A stretch of 64,000 nucleotides of DNA from Calamus simplicifolius (taxonomy: Eukaryota > Streptophyta > Magnoliopsida > Arecales > Arecaceae). The stretch lies in assembly GCA_900491605.1 (NCBI GenBank), contig UESW01004559.1, positions 264,582 through 328,581 of the forward strand. Direction: 5' to 3'. Each line of letters starts with the position of its first letter. The stretch's first letter is position 1. Below, piece by piece: positions 1 to 9,138 of the stretch. The position numbers were made by a program, and so were the translations under genes. The notes beneath the pieces are model-generated. The model saw only the letters and a program-made list of their open reading frames with translations, made no database searches and was not told where the DNA came from.

Positions 1-1
1 A

Positions 2-1227
2 AAGGAAAGTAATGCAATAAATGAGGAGGACAAGGGAGACGAGAAAACAGAGAAGGTGCATTCCCTGGAGTTGGTCCTCCGCGAGCCTGGTAATGGAAAT
101 AGTGAGGAGAAGAAGATGGAGGAGGACCATTCATCCGAGTATCCAATTGAGACAGGGAATGCAAAAGCAGAGGAGAAGAGATTGGAGGGGGATTCATTGG
201 CTGATAAAACAGAGCATGGAATGAAAATAAAGATGAGTCCATATCCGATAATAAACTTGGCACCCCTGCGCCAAAGGATGACAATATGGACTTAGAAATA
301 ATTGGAGTGCCTTCGCTTGTTAGGAGGATTAAAAAAGAGCCGAGGAAGCGTAAGGCATCCACGGTCGTCGGAGAATGTTATGAGACAATCCGTCCTAAAA
401 AGTCGGCGAAGACAGTGGGCACATCAAAGCCCAACACAACGGTCGAAGATGACCAAATAATTATTCAAAATTTTTTGAGCGAGCGACAAACCGATGATAT
501 CGTCTACACAAATATGTTTTCTGGCGTTGTAACAAGAAAAAATCTTCAAGATCTCATTAACAATGAAATGATAATAGATGATGTAAGTATATCAAGGAAC
601 CTGTTCTAGTTGTTGATTTTAGAATTATATTAATCGGTTTACATTGCATTGGCAGATAATTGATTGCGGCCAGGAGTTTCTGATGCGCAACTGGGCAGAG
701 CATCCTGACCGATACCATAAGTGCATATTTGCATCAGTTTTCGTATCTGCTCTGTGTCTGACTTCCTCATCACCTGCTCATGAACTTGCTGGAACATCAG
801 GGGCTGCGATATTTGACAATGTATCGGAGAAGATAAGGCCCAATTCCGGTTTCTTTTCACCATAATAAACTCTGATAACTCGCACTGGCATTTGGTTGCT
901 GTCGACATGGAAAGAAAGGTGTTCATGCACCTGAATTCATTGAAACGCAACCCGAAGTACAAGGCCAATGCAAGGAAATGGCATACAATTCTAGGCCATA
1001 TATTCCATATCTACTGCGATAAGAAGGAAGCGATGGATTGGCCGATGGAAGATATTTCGGATTGCCCAAGCCAACCGACCGGATCGCTGGATTGCGGCCT
1101 ATACTATCTGAGATACATGGAATGTCTTGCTCGACGGGACAATCCTGATATGAAGATGGATTTCATGGATGAGGAAGTCAGAGATTACCGGCGACACTTA
1201 GCTGCGACGATATTGAGAGAGGCCTGA
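2..1227 (+). pseudogene. ULP1-like (C48) cysteine protease of a MULE, decayed, 5' end outside window
   Basis: The C-terminal part shows a ULP1/SENP-type SUMO-protease fold. It has a His-Trp pair (His codon 883-885) in HWHLVAVDM with Asp at 904-906, then QPTGSLDCGLYY with the oxyanion Gln and the nucleophile Cys at 1093-1095. The upstream part (frame from base 2) is Lys/Glu-rich and probably disordered. A phase-0 intron fits at 583-655 (donor gtaagt, acceptor ggcag). Two frame breaks are seen: near 218-222, and near 862, just before the catalytic His. All catalytic residues remain but the frame does not. Plant MULEs carrying a ULP gene beside a MURA transposase are an established class (Kaonashi / KI-MULE type), and the convergent transposase at 4.7-2.75 kb fits that. 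What it would cleave is unknown. Confidence 0.8.
583..655 (+). other. Predicted intron in the ULP-like pseudogene
   Basis: The 73-bp segment begins gtaagtat and ends ggcag. Removing it joins the frame ending MIIDD to the frame starting IIDCGQEFL in phase 0. This is a prediction from splice signals and frame continuity. Confidence 0.6.
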
Positions 1228-1385
1228 ACAAAAAGATTAGCGACATTGTCGAAAAATGTTCTTAATTTTTTTATTCTTCTTTGAATGAAAATTGAATGTA
1301 ATTTATTCATATTAACACTGATTAATATTTAATGCAAATGCACAAAATTTATATTGCGAGCAGGAGTGTCCTCGATGTATTCATA

Positions 1386-2511
1386 TGTTTGCTTTCGTAT
1401 GTTTCCGCCTTTCGGGTGTCGCCGTGCAAGAGCTAGGGAGTCGTTAGCCAAGAGATGGGGTATCGTCGTGCTAAATCTTCGGTGTCGGTTCGGGAGCACT
1501 GGGATGTCTCGTAGGTTTCTGCCTTTTGGGTGTCGCCGCGCAAGAGCTAGGGTATCGTTAGCCAAGAGCTGGGGTGTCGTCGCGCTAAAATCTTCAGTGT
1601 TGGTTCGCGAGTACTGGGATGTCTCGTAGGTTTCCGCCTTTCGGGTGTCGCCGCTCAAGAGCTAGGGAGTCGTTAGCCAAGAGCTGGGGTGTCATCGCGC
1701 TAAAATCTTCGGTGTCAGTTCGGGAGCACTGGGATGTCTCGTAGGTTTCTGCCTTTCGGGTGTCGCCGCGCAAGAGCTATGGTGTCGTTAGCCAAGAGCT
1801 GGGGTGTCGTCGCGCTAAAATCTTCGGTGTCGGTTTGGGAGCATTGGGATGTCTCGTAGGTTTCCGCCTTTCGGGTGTCGCCGCGCAAGAGCTAGGGTGT
1901 CGTTAGCCAAGAGCTGGGGTGTCGTCGCGCTAAAATCTTCAGTGTCGGTTCGCGAGCACTGGGATGTCTCATAGGTTTTCCGCCTTTCGGGTGTCACCGC
2001 GCAAGAGCTAGGGTGTCGTTAGCCAAGAGCTGGGGTGTCGTCGTGCTAAAATCTTCGATGTCGGTTCGGGAGCACTGGGATGTCTCGTAGGTTTCCGCCT
2101 TTCGTGTGTCGCCGCGCAAGAGCTAGGGTGTCGTTAGCCAAGAGCTGGGGTGTCGTCGCACTAAAATCTTCGGTGTCGTTCGCGAGTACTGGGATGTCTC
2201 GTAGGTTTCCGCCTTTCGGGTGTCGCCGCGCAAGAGCTAGGGAGTCATTAGCCAAGAGCTAGGGTGTCGTCGCGCTAAAATCTTCGGTGTCGGTTCGGGA
2301 GCACTGGGATGTTTCATAGGTTTCCGCCTTTCGGGTGTCGCCGCGCAAGAGCTAGGGTGTCGTTAGCCAAGAGCTGGGGTGTCATCGCACTAAAATCTTC
2401 GGTATCGGTTCGCGAGTACTGGGATGTCTCGTAGGTTTTTGCCTTTCGGGTGTCGCCGCGTAAGAGCTAGGGTGTCGTTAGCCAAGAGCTGGGGTGTCGT
2501 CGTACTAAAAG
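1386..2511. repeat. Tandem array, about 115-bp unit, about 10 copies, GGTGTCG core
   Basis: The word gggatgtctcgtagg or a close variant recurs at 1501, 1616, 1731, 1846, 1961, 2077, 2191, 2306 and 2421, giving a 115-bp period. Each unit holds about five GGTGTCG-like heptamers roughly 23-30 bp apart. Units differ by cgggagcact (type A) or cgcgagtact (type B) and mostly alternate. The array lies between the 3' ends of the ULP-like and transposase pseudogenes. The ORFs seen across it are only repeat translation. Confidence 0.95.
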
Positions 2512-2753
2512 CACTTCATTTTACTGAAATAGACACCCTATTTTGAAAGCATTTCATTTGCGACCAAGCCACCATAATTCAAAAGTTACACACCCATGTT
2601 TTATATATGCTCTTGTGTAAGTTGACTCAATACATAAGCATCAAATTCATCCATTAAAGTTTCGGACGGCGGAACAATTCTCTCCAGGTCCTCTTCAGTA
2701 TTAATAGACTGCAAACAAGTCTGCCTGATGCTTGAAGTAGCTCTTTCCTTGAC
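2512..2753. other. Spacer between the 115-bp array and the transposase 3' end
   Basis: AT-rich sequence without a recognisable feature. It would contain the transposase 3' untranslated region. Confidence 0.5.
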
Positions 2754-4730
2754 CTAATTTTTCCTTGATCTTTTTGACTTCTTCTCGACTCCACTCTTTA
2801 ATCTGTTCTCTCTCGGGTGACCTTTCATCCTAATTTGTTCAGGATCTTGAATTACAAGCTCTGTACGTGGTTTAGCTGCGCAGTTGGCATCCACGGCAAT
2901 TTTGAATATAGGTGTTAGACCATCCATTACTACATTAAATGCATTTTGAATATAGGTGTTAGACCATCTCTTCAAGAAGTATTTATCTGGTAAACGAAAT
3001 ACGTCACTTTGATGAAGAACCAACAGGGCATGCCTACATAGGTACCCCTTGAACTGAAAGGATCGGCACTGGCATTGGACATCCTCAATATTTCTATCGT
3101 ATGACACGATATAATCTTTAATCATCTCCTTGCCAATTCCATCGACTTCAATCCTTTCATACGACTTACGGAATATAAACAAGTGTTGCCAGCTTCCTTG
3201 ATCAATTTTGTATTTGATGCAGCCATTTCAAGGATCTCATTCTAAAATTTTTTGAAAATGCTCCTTGTATACCTTCCTGCAGCTTGTCTCTCAAAAGGTG
3301 ATGATGTCTTTAGGAAAGCAATCGTTTGCAACGTCCTATTATCTTCCTCATTTTCGACCTCGTGTCTTTTTTCCAAGGCATCTTCGTACTTACTTATGAA
3401 CTCCGTTAGTGTTGTCTTTAAATTTATAAACCCATCGAAGAAGTGATTAATGCCCTCGCTCCTTTGTGAAGATAACATCCCTGTTCAAAATTTTGTCAAC
3501 AAAAAAAAAGCGTTTAACGCGAACATGAACCAAAGACAATGACATACAAACCTGCGAAGAATGTATCCTTTAGGTAAACTGAGACCCATTTTTCCCGACA
3601 TTCGTAAAGGACATTGAACCAATCTATAGACTTGCATTCTTTATATTTCTCCATAACATGTGCCCACCTTTCCTCGAATGACTGTATGGTCAATGAATCA
3701 TATATCGCCTCATCGAAATCAACCATAAACTTGGGATTTGCCATTCAAATGTGGCCAATTTTTTTCGGTATCTTCTTTAATATATGCCAAAGACAAAATC
3801 GATGTCGTGTGTTAGGAAAACTTCTTTGACAGCAGCCTCGATTGCCTTATCTTGGTCAGTAATCATGGCAATAGGTGCTTGACCACCATTTGCATCCAGC
3901 CAAGTCTGAAAAACCCATTTATATGTCTCAGTACTCTCATCAGACAACAATGCGCATCCAAGCAAGGTGGACTGTCCATGATGGTTGACCCCAACGAATG
4001 GACAAAAAGGCATTTGATATCTGTTTGTCAAGTACGTTGAGTCAAAGCTTAGAACATCACCGAAGTATGTGCATACCAATCTTGACCTTGGATGAATCCA
4101 GAAGACAGACCTCAGATGACCATTATCATTGAGGTCTAAGGAATAGAAGAAATTGGGATTTCTGAGTTGCATTTCGGCGAAATAAATTACCATCGACTGA
4201 GCATCTCCTTCTTTCAGCTTAGACTGACGTTCGCGACAAATGAAGTTACGAGCATCCTTCTCGGTGAAATCCAATTGTCCTTTGCCTCCTTTTCTCCTTG
4301 CTATGGCAAAGTATATCTGAGTCGTCGGAACATTTACGGCATGTAAATTGCTGATCTCTGCCTTCTCTGGTGTGCTGATCCTCCTATGCAACTGTAGATA
4401 ACCAGTTGATGTTATGGACATCCCATGGTTATGTTCTAGAGAAACCTCATCCAATATCCACTTACCACTTGTAGCATTCAGTCTTGCTTTTATGGATGCC
4501 ATACAATCAACTTTCCCAGTATCCCTATGATTCATACTCTTCTCTGATTTTCTAGATTTTCTTTGCCTCCAACACGCCAGGTGCTTGAAGCAAAGTTGTT
4601 TTTTGTTGTTGGCCCTGCTACACACTGTTGTGATTCCAAAACCAACTCGTTTCGCGTATCCATTGTAGAACGTATATACATCATCTGCTGAATTGAATTC
4701 CATCCAGTTTGAGGAACTACAATATCATCC
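2754..4730 (-). pseudogene. FAR1/MURA-type MULE transposase, decayed
   Basis: In order on the minus strand: a FAR1-type N-terminal DNA-binding domain (FYNGYAKRVGFG, HNH at HNHGM); a MULE DDE core with the first Asp in VLSFDSTYLTNRY and the second in MITDQDKAI (about 4.05-3.83 kb); the region after the core; and a SWIM zinc finger, CQCRSFQFKGYLCRH, near 3.09-3.05 kb. A probable intron lies at about 3481-3552. Damage: a frameshift near 3805-3815, an in-frame TGA at 3745-3747, a TAG where the 3.24-kb segment ends, and another frameshift near 3182. The known role of the family is cut-and-paste transposition by binding element termini; domesticated relatives are the FHY3/FAR1 transcription factors. 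The clustered tandem repeats and the ULP gene argue for a transposon copy, not a domesticated FAR1 gene. Confidence 0.88.
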
Positions 4731-4933
4731 ACTACATTTGGAGCGACGGGTGAAGGTGCACGGCCGGAAGTGTTATCGATTTCTTTCCGATCTACAATTT
4801 CAGCATCAACTGTGAAAATATAGGCACGCAGTCATGAACAATGATATCCATAGATTTAGTTGTCAATATATGCTGACAAAGGATTAGGATTTAGGACACA
4901 AAGGTTAAAACAATACGATACCCCAGTTATCAT

Positions 4934-5022
4934 CTCACGACACCCTAGTGATAAGGCGACGACACCCGTGGGTTCACTGTTAATGCACAAGTGTCGTCGC
5001 CTTAAAGCTAGGGTGTTGTGAG
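4934..5022. repeat. Inverted repeat, 37-bp arms, 15-nt loop
   Basis: Arms 4934-4970 and 4986-5022 are near-perfect reverse complements. Each includes the CGACACC / GGTGTCG core and the gcgacgacac / gtgtcgtcgc stretch. It marks the left edge of the second GGTGTCG array, where motif orientation flips. Confidence 0.9.
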
Positions 5023-5455
5023 CTTTCAACAGGGGTGTCTCAAAGGAGTTTCGGTCAAAATCCAATTCTCCCTGGGGTGTCGCGGGGATTGTCTGCGCAG
5101 TCAGGTCTAAGCACGGGTGTCGTAGCATTGGTGCTGGGATGTCATGAGATTTCAACTGGGGTGTCACGAAGGAGTTTCGGCCGAATTCGACAAGGGGTGT
5201 CGCGGGGGTTCTCTCCGTGATCAGTTCTAAGCATGGGTGTCGTCGCCTTAAAGCTAGGATGTCGTGAGCTTTCAACAGGGGTGTCTCGAAGGAGTTTCGG
5301 CCGAAATCCAATTCTCCCTAGGGTGTCGCGGGGATTCTCTCCATGGTCAGTTCTAAGCATGGGTGTCGTAGCATTGATGCTAGGGTGTCGTGAGGTTTCA
5401 AGTGGGGTGTCGCGAAGGAGTTTCGGCCAAAATCCAAATCATCCTTGGGTGTCAT
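4986..5455. repeat. Second GGTGTCG array, block 1 (alternating ~126 and ~118 bp units)
   Basis: Two unit types alternate. One contains gtcgtcgccttaaagct, the other gtcgtagcattggtgct. The junction words cagttctaag or caggtctaag lie at 5103, 5221 and 5347, giving spacings of 118 and 126 bp. The core heptamer repeats about every 25-35 bp, as in the 115-bp array. Confidence 0.9.
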
Positions 5456-6000
5456 GAATTTTCTCTTGGGACGACGTAAAACTTACTACGGTTGACTTCC
5501 CGAAACTCTCTTCTGTTCCCCATCCCTCGAAACTCAATGAGACACTCAACACACCGATTCGATTCCTGTGAACCGCCCACTAAGATGGTGGCGCGTGGCA
5601 ATTGAAACACCCACCAGGATACTTTAAATATGGATGGGAGAATGCCATCGTTAATCACCTTTTCAGCTGATCTTCCAAACTTTTTTGATACTGAGATGGC
5701 TTCCAAAGGCGAGGGGCGATCTACTGGCAACCATGGCAGCTGCCGCGCAACGGTTACCATCGATGCGGAGGTCTATGCGGAGTCGCTCGCAATCAGCGAG
5801 CGACTCAACAAGGCGGCCGAGCAATACCTGCCGTTTCAACGAGAGAGATCGAGGTCCTGCGTTGGGCCAACAGCCAGCTGGAGGGGCAAGTAGTGTCCCT
5901 CCAACGCCAGATCGCCGACGCAGCGACCGAAGGAGACAAGCCCCAGTGAGGGCTTCATGTAATTTTTTTCTTTTTTTTTATGAATAAAATAAATTTTAGT
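5456..6000 (+). repeat. Coiled-coil ORF module, copy 1
   Basis: First of three near-identical non-array segments (others 6643-7189 and 7948-8498). Each carries a conserved leader, a TATA-like ttaaata, a small ORF and an aataaa-rich end. It is followed by aacttgggtgtcgcgggcc, where the next array block begins. Confidence 0.9.
5642..5949 (+). pseudogene. Small coiled-coil ORF, copy 1 (frameshifted)
   Basis: Homologous to the intact ORF at 6823-7134. The frame is open from ATG 5642 (alternative ATG 5696) until about 5829, where one base is missing relative to copies 2 and 3; the remaining codons continue in another frame to TGA 5947-5949. The C-terminal heptad-like region with QLEGQV and LQRQIADAA is still readable. 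There is also a 3-bp in-frame deletion near the end. Family not recognised. Confidence 0.7.
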
Positions 6001-6642
6001 AACTTGGGTGTCGCGGGCCTTCTCGCCGTGGTCAGTTCTAAGCACGGGTGTCGTCGCCTTAAAGCTAGGGTGTCGTGAGCTTTCAACAGGGGTGTCTCGT
6101 AGGAGTTTCGGCCGAAATCCAATTCTCCTGGGGTGTCGTGGGGATTCTCTGCGTGGTCAGTTCTAAGCACGGGTGTCGTAGCATTGGTGCTAGGGTGTCA
6201 TTAGATTTCAACTGGGGTGTCGCGAAGGAGTTTAGGCTGAATTCGACAAGGGGTGTCACGGGTATTCTCACCGTGATCAGTTCTAAGCACGGGTGTCGTC
6301 GCCTTAAAGCTAGGGTATCGTGAGCTTTCAACAGGGGTGTCTCGTAGGAGTTTCGGCCGAAATCCAATTCTCCTGGGGTGTCACGGGGATTGTCCGCGCG
6401 GTCAGTTCTAAGCACGGGTGTCGTCGGCTTAAAGCTAGGGTGTCGTGAGCTTTCAACGGGGGTGTCTCGAAGGAGTTTCGGCCGAAATCCAATTCTCCTG
6501 GGGTGTCAGGGGGATTCTCTCCGTGGTCAGTTCTAAGCACGGGTGTCGTAGCATTGATGCTAGGGTGTCGCGAGGTATGAAGTGGGGTGTCGCGAAGGAG
6601 TTTCGGCCGAAATCCAAATCATCCTTGGGTGTCGTGAGGTTT
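6001..6642. repeat. Second GGTGTCG array, block 2
   Basis: Same alternating A/B units as 4986-5455, with about five units. Junction words cagttctaag recur through 6.03-6.53 kb. One GA-to-CA type substitution aside, units match block 1 closely, implying recent amplification. Confidence 0.9.
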
Positions 6643-7189
6643 TCTCTTGGGACGACATAAAACTTACTACGTTTGGCTTCCCGAAACTCTCTTCTGTTCC
6701 CCATCCCTCGAAACTCAACGAGACACTCAACGCACCGATTCGATTCCTGTGAACCACCCACTGAGATGGTGGCGCGTGGCAATCGAAACACCCGCCAGAA
6801 GTACCTTAAATATGGATAGGGAATGCCATCGTTAATCACCTTTTCAGCTGATCTTCCAAACTTTTTTGATACTCAGATGGCTTCTAGAGGCGAGGGGCGA
6901 TCTACTGGCACCCATGGGAGCCGCTGCAAAACAGTCACCGTCGATGCGGAGGTCTTTGCGGAGTCGCTCGCAATCAGCGAGCGACTCAACAGGGCGGCCG
7001 AGCAATACATGGTCGTTTCAATGAGAAAGATCGAGGTTCTGCATCGGACCAACAGCCAGCTGGAGGGGCAAGTAGCGTCCCTTCAGCGCCAGATCGCCAA
7101 CGCAGCGACCGAAGGAGATGACAAGCCCCAGTGAGGGCTTCATGTAATTTTTTTCTTTTCTTTTTTTATGAATAAAAATAAATTTGAGT
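6643..7189 (+). repeat. Coiled-coil ORF module, copy 2
   Basis: Second copy of the module: same leader, TATA-like ttaaatatgg near 6808, ORF, and aataaaaataaa after the stop. Confidence 0.9.
6823..7134 (+). CDS. Small coiled-coil protein, unknown family (only intact copy of three)
   Basis: A 103-codon ORF from ATG 6823 to TGA 7132-7134. A second ATG at 6877 (start MASRGEGRSTG) is shared by all three copies and sits about 70 bp below the TATA-like box, so it is the likelier start (about 85 residues). Residues about 30-95 look helical and heptad-like: AESLAISERLNRAAEQY, then REIEVL-like, then NSQLEGQVASLQRQIA. There is no signal peptide, membrane segment or metal motif. I do not recognise the family. 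It could be an accessory MULE gene, a captured host exon, or chance. Preservation of frame in one copy and of most codons in the others is mild support for coding. Confidence 0.5.
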   Translation: MPSLITFSADLPNFFDTQMASRGEGRSTGTHGSRCKTVTVDAEVFAESLAISERLNRAAEQYMVVSMRKIEVLHRTNSQLEGQVASLQRQIANAATEGDDKPQ

Positions 7190-7947
7190 AACTTGGGTGT
7201 CGCGGGCCTTCTCGCCGTGGTCAGTTCTAAGCACGGGTGTCGTCCCCTTAAAGCTAGGGTGTCATGAGCTTTCAACAGGGGTGTCTCGAAGGAGTTTCGG
7301 CCGAAATCCAATTCTCCCTGGGGTGTCACGGGGATTCTCCGCGCGGTCAGTTCTAAGCCACGGGGTGTCGTAGCATTGGTGCTAGGGTGTCATTAGATTT
7401 CAACTGGGGTGTCGCGAAGGAGTTGCGGCTGAATTCGACAAGGGGTATCGCGGGTATTCTCACCGTGATCATTTCTAAGCATGGGTGTCATCGCCTTAAA
7501 GCTAGGGTGTCGTGAGCTTTCAACAGGGTGTCTCGAAGGAGTTTCGGCCGAAATCCAATTCTCCCTGGGGTGTCGCGGGGATTGTCCACGTGGTCAGGTC
7601 TAAGCACGGGTGTCATAGCATTGGTGCTGGGGTGTCATGAGATTTCAACTGGGGTGTCACGAAGGAGTTTCGACCGAATTCGACAAGGGGTGTCGCGGGG
7701 TTCTCTCCGTGATCAGTTCTAAGCACGGGTGTCGTCGCCTTAAAGCTAGGGTGTCGTGAGCTTTCAACAGGGGTGTCTCGAAGGAGTTTCGGCCAAAATC
7801 CAATTCTCCCTGGGGTGTCGCGGGGATTCTCTCCGTGGTCAGTTCTAAGCACGGGTGTCGTAGCATTGATGCTAGGGTGTCGTGAGGTTTCAAGTGGGGT
7901 GTCGCGAAGGAGTTTCGGCCAAAATCCAAATCATCCTTGGGTGTTAT
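7190..7947. repeat. Second GGTGTCG array, block 3
   Basis: Longest block, about six alternating A/B units. It ends with the same gtttcgg...tccaaatcatcc junction into the module that is seen in blocks 1 and 2. Confidence 0.9.
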
Positions 7948-8498
7948 GAATTTTCTCTTGGGACGACGTAAAACTTACTACGGTTGGCTTCCCAAAACTC
8001 TCTTTGTTCCTCATCCCTCGAAACTCAACGAGACACTCAACGCATCGATTCGATTCCTGTGAACCGCCCACTGAGATGGTGGCGCATGGCAATCGAAACA
8101 CCCGCCAGGAGTACCTTAAATATGGATGGGGGAATGCCATCGTTAATCACCTTTTCAGCTGATCTTCAAACTTTTTTGATACTGAGATGGCTTCCAGAGG
8201 CGAGGGGCGATCTACTGGCAACCATGGCAGCCGCCGCGCAACGGTCACCATCGATGCGGAGGTCTATGCGGAGTCGCTCGCAATCAGCGAGCGACTCAAC
8301 AAGGCGGCCGAGAAATACCTGGCCGTTTCAACGAGAGAGATCGAGGTCCTGCGTCGGGCCAACAGCCAGCTGGAGGGGCAAGTAGCGTCCCTCCAGCGCC
8401 AGATCGCCGACGCAGCGACCGAAGAAAATGACAAGCCCCAGTGAGGGCTTCATGTACTTTTTTCTTTTCTTTTCTGATGAATAAAAATAAATTTTAGT
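7948..8498 (+). repeat. Coiled-coil ORF module, copy 3
   Basis: Third copy of the leader, ORF and aataaa module. The boundary word aacttgggtgtcg recurs at 6001, 7190 and 8499, so the compound period is 1189 and 1309 bp. Confidence 0.9.
8134..8444 (+). CDS. Small coiled-coil ORF, copy 3 (long start broken, 85-codon form intact)
   Basis: One base is missing near 8168 relative to copies 1 and 2, which separates the upstream ATG (8134) from the rest. From ATG 8187 (MASRGEGRSTG) the frame is open for 85 codons to TGA 8442-8444. That the short form survives in two copies supports ATG 8187/6877 as the real start. Family not recognised. Confidence 0.45.
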
Positions 8499-9060
8499 AA
8501 CTTGGGTGTCGCGGGCCTTCTCGCCGTGTTCAGTTATAAGCACGGGTGTTGTCAGATGAGAGCTAGGGTGTCGTGAATTTTCAACTGGGGTGTCGCGAAC
8601 GACGACAGCACCGACTCAGGCTGTTAATGACACCCCAGTTCTCATCTTACGATACCCTAGCTTTTAGGCGACGACACCGATGACGTGACTGTTAAAGCGG
8701 GGTGTCGCGGGGATTGTTCTCCATACGTGGTGTCGCGGGCCTGCTCTCCAGCGTCGTTTATAAGCACGACACACCCTTTATAGCATTTAAAGACACCCCA
8801 TAGAACAAGCTACGACACCCGAAAAGCAACATACGAAGATCGCAAAGGTTATAAGCATGGGTGTTGTAGCGTTGTAACTACGGTGTCGCGAGGCTTTTCT
8901 CCAGCTTTCGTTTGGAGCACGGGTGTCCTAGGCTTGTAACTACGGTGTCTTAATAGTATATCAGGGGTGTCATAGCTTTAACGACGACACTAGAGCTATA
9001 TGGACAGGAAATAATGGGAAATATAGGCCGAACCACTCTGACGACACCCCAGTTCATGAG
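8499..9060. repeat. Degenerate end of the GGTGTCG region, motif orientation switching
   Basis: Motifs are direct to about 8600, inverted at 8629-8690, direct again near 8700-8740, and mixed to about 9050. An imperfect inverted repeat pairs 8561-8598 with 8629-8666. The segment 8629-8690 also resembles the inverted-motif segment 4917-4975. This is the likely right border zone of the MULE region. No clean terminal inverted repeat could be defined. Confidence 0.7.
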
Positions 9061-9102
9061 GTATAACATCCTAGTTAAAAGAGTATGACATTCGTGCTTA
9101 CA

Positions 9103-9137
9103 AAATAGTTATGACTCCCAGAATGTCATAACTATTT
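9103..9137. repeat. Perfect 13-bp inverted repeat
   Basis: aaatagttatgac (9103-9115) and its exact reverse complement (9125-9137) are separated by 9 nt. It lies just outside the last GGTGTCG motif. Confidence 0.85.
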
Positions 9138-9138
9138 G

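Noticed and set aside
1329..2262. Several 60-110 codon ORFs on both strands
   Set aside because: They are translations of the 115-bp tandem repeat and shift with repeat length.
5452..5760. Minus-strand ORFs across the coiled-coil modules
   Set aside because: They overlap the leader and array, differ in length between copies and lack the TATA/poly(A) order seen on plus.
1386..8541. Regularly spaced short repeats resembling a CRISPR array
   Set aside because: The sequence between motifs is itself repeated, so there are no unique spacers, and the genome is eukaryotic.
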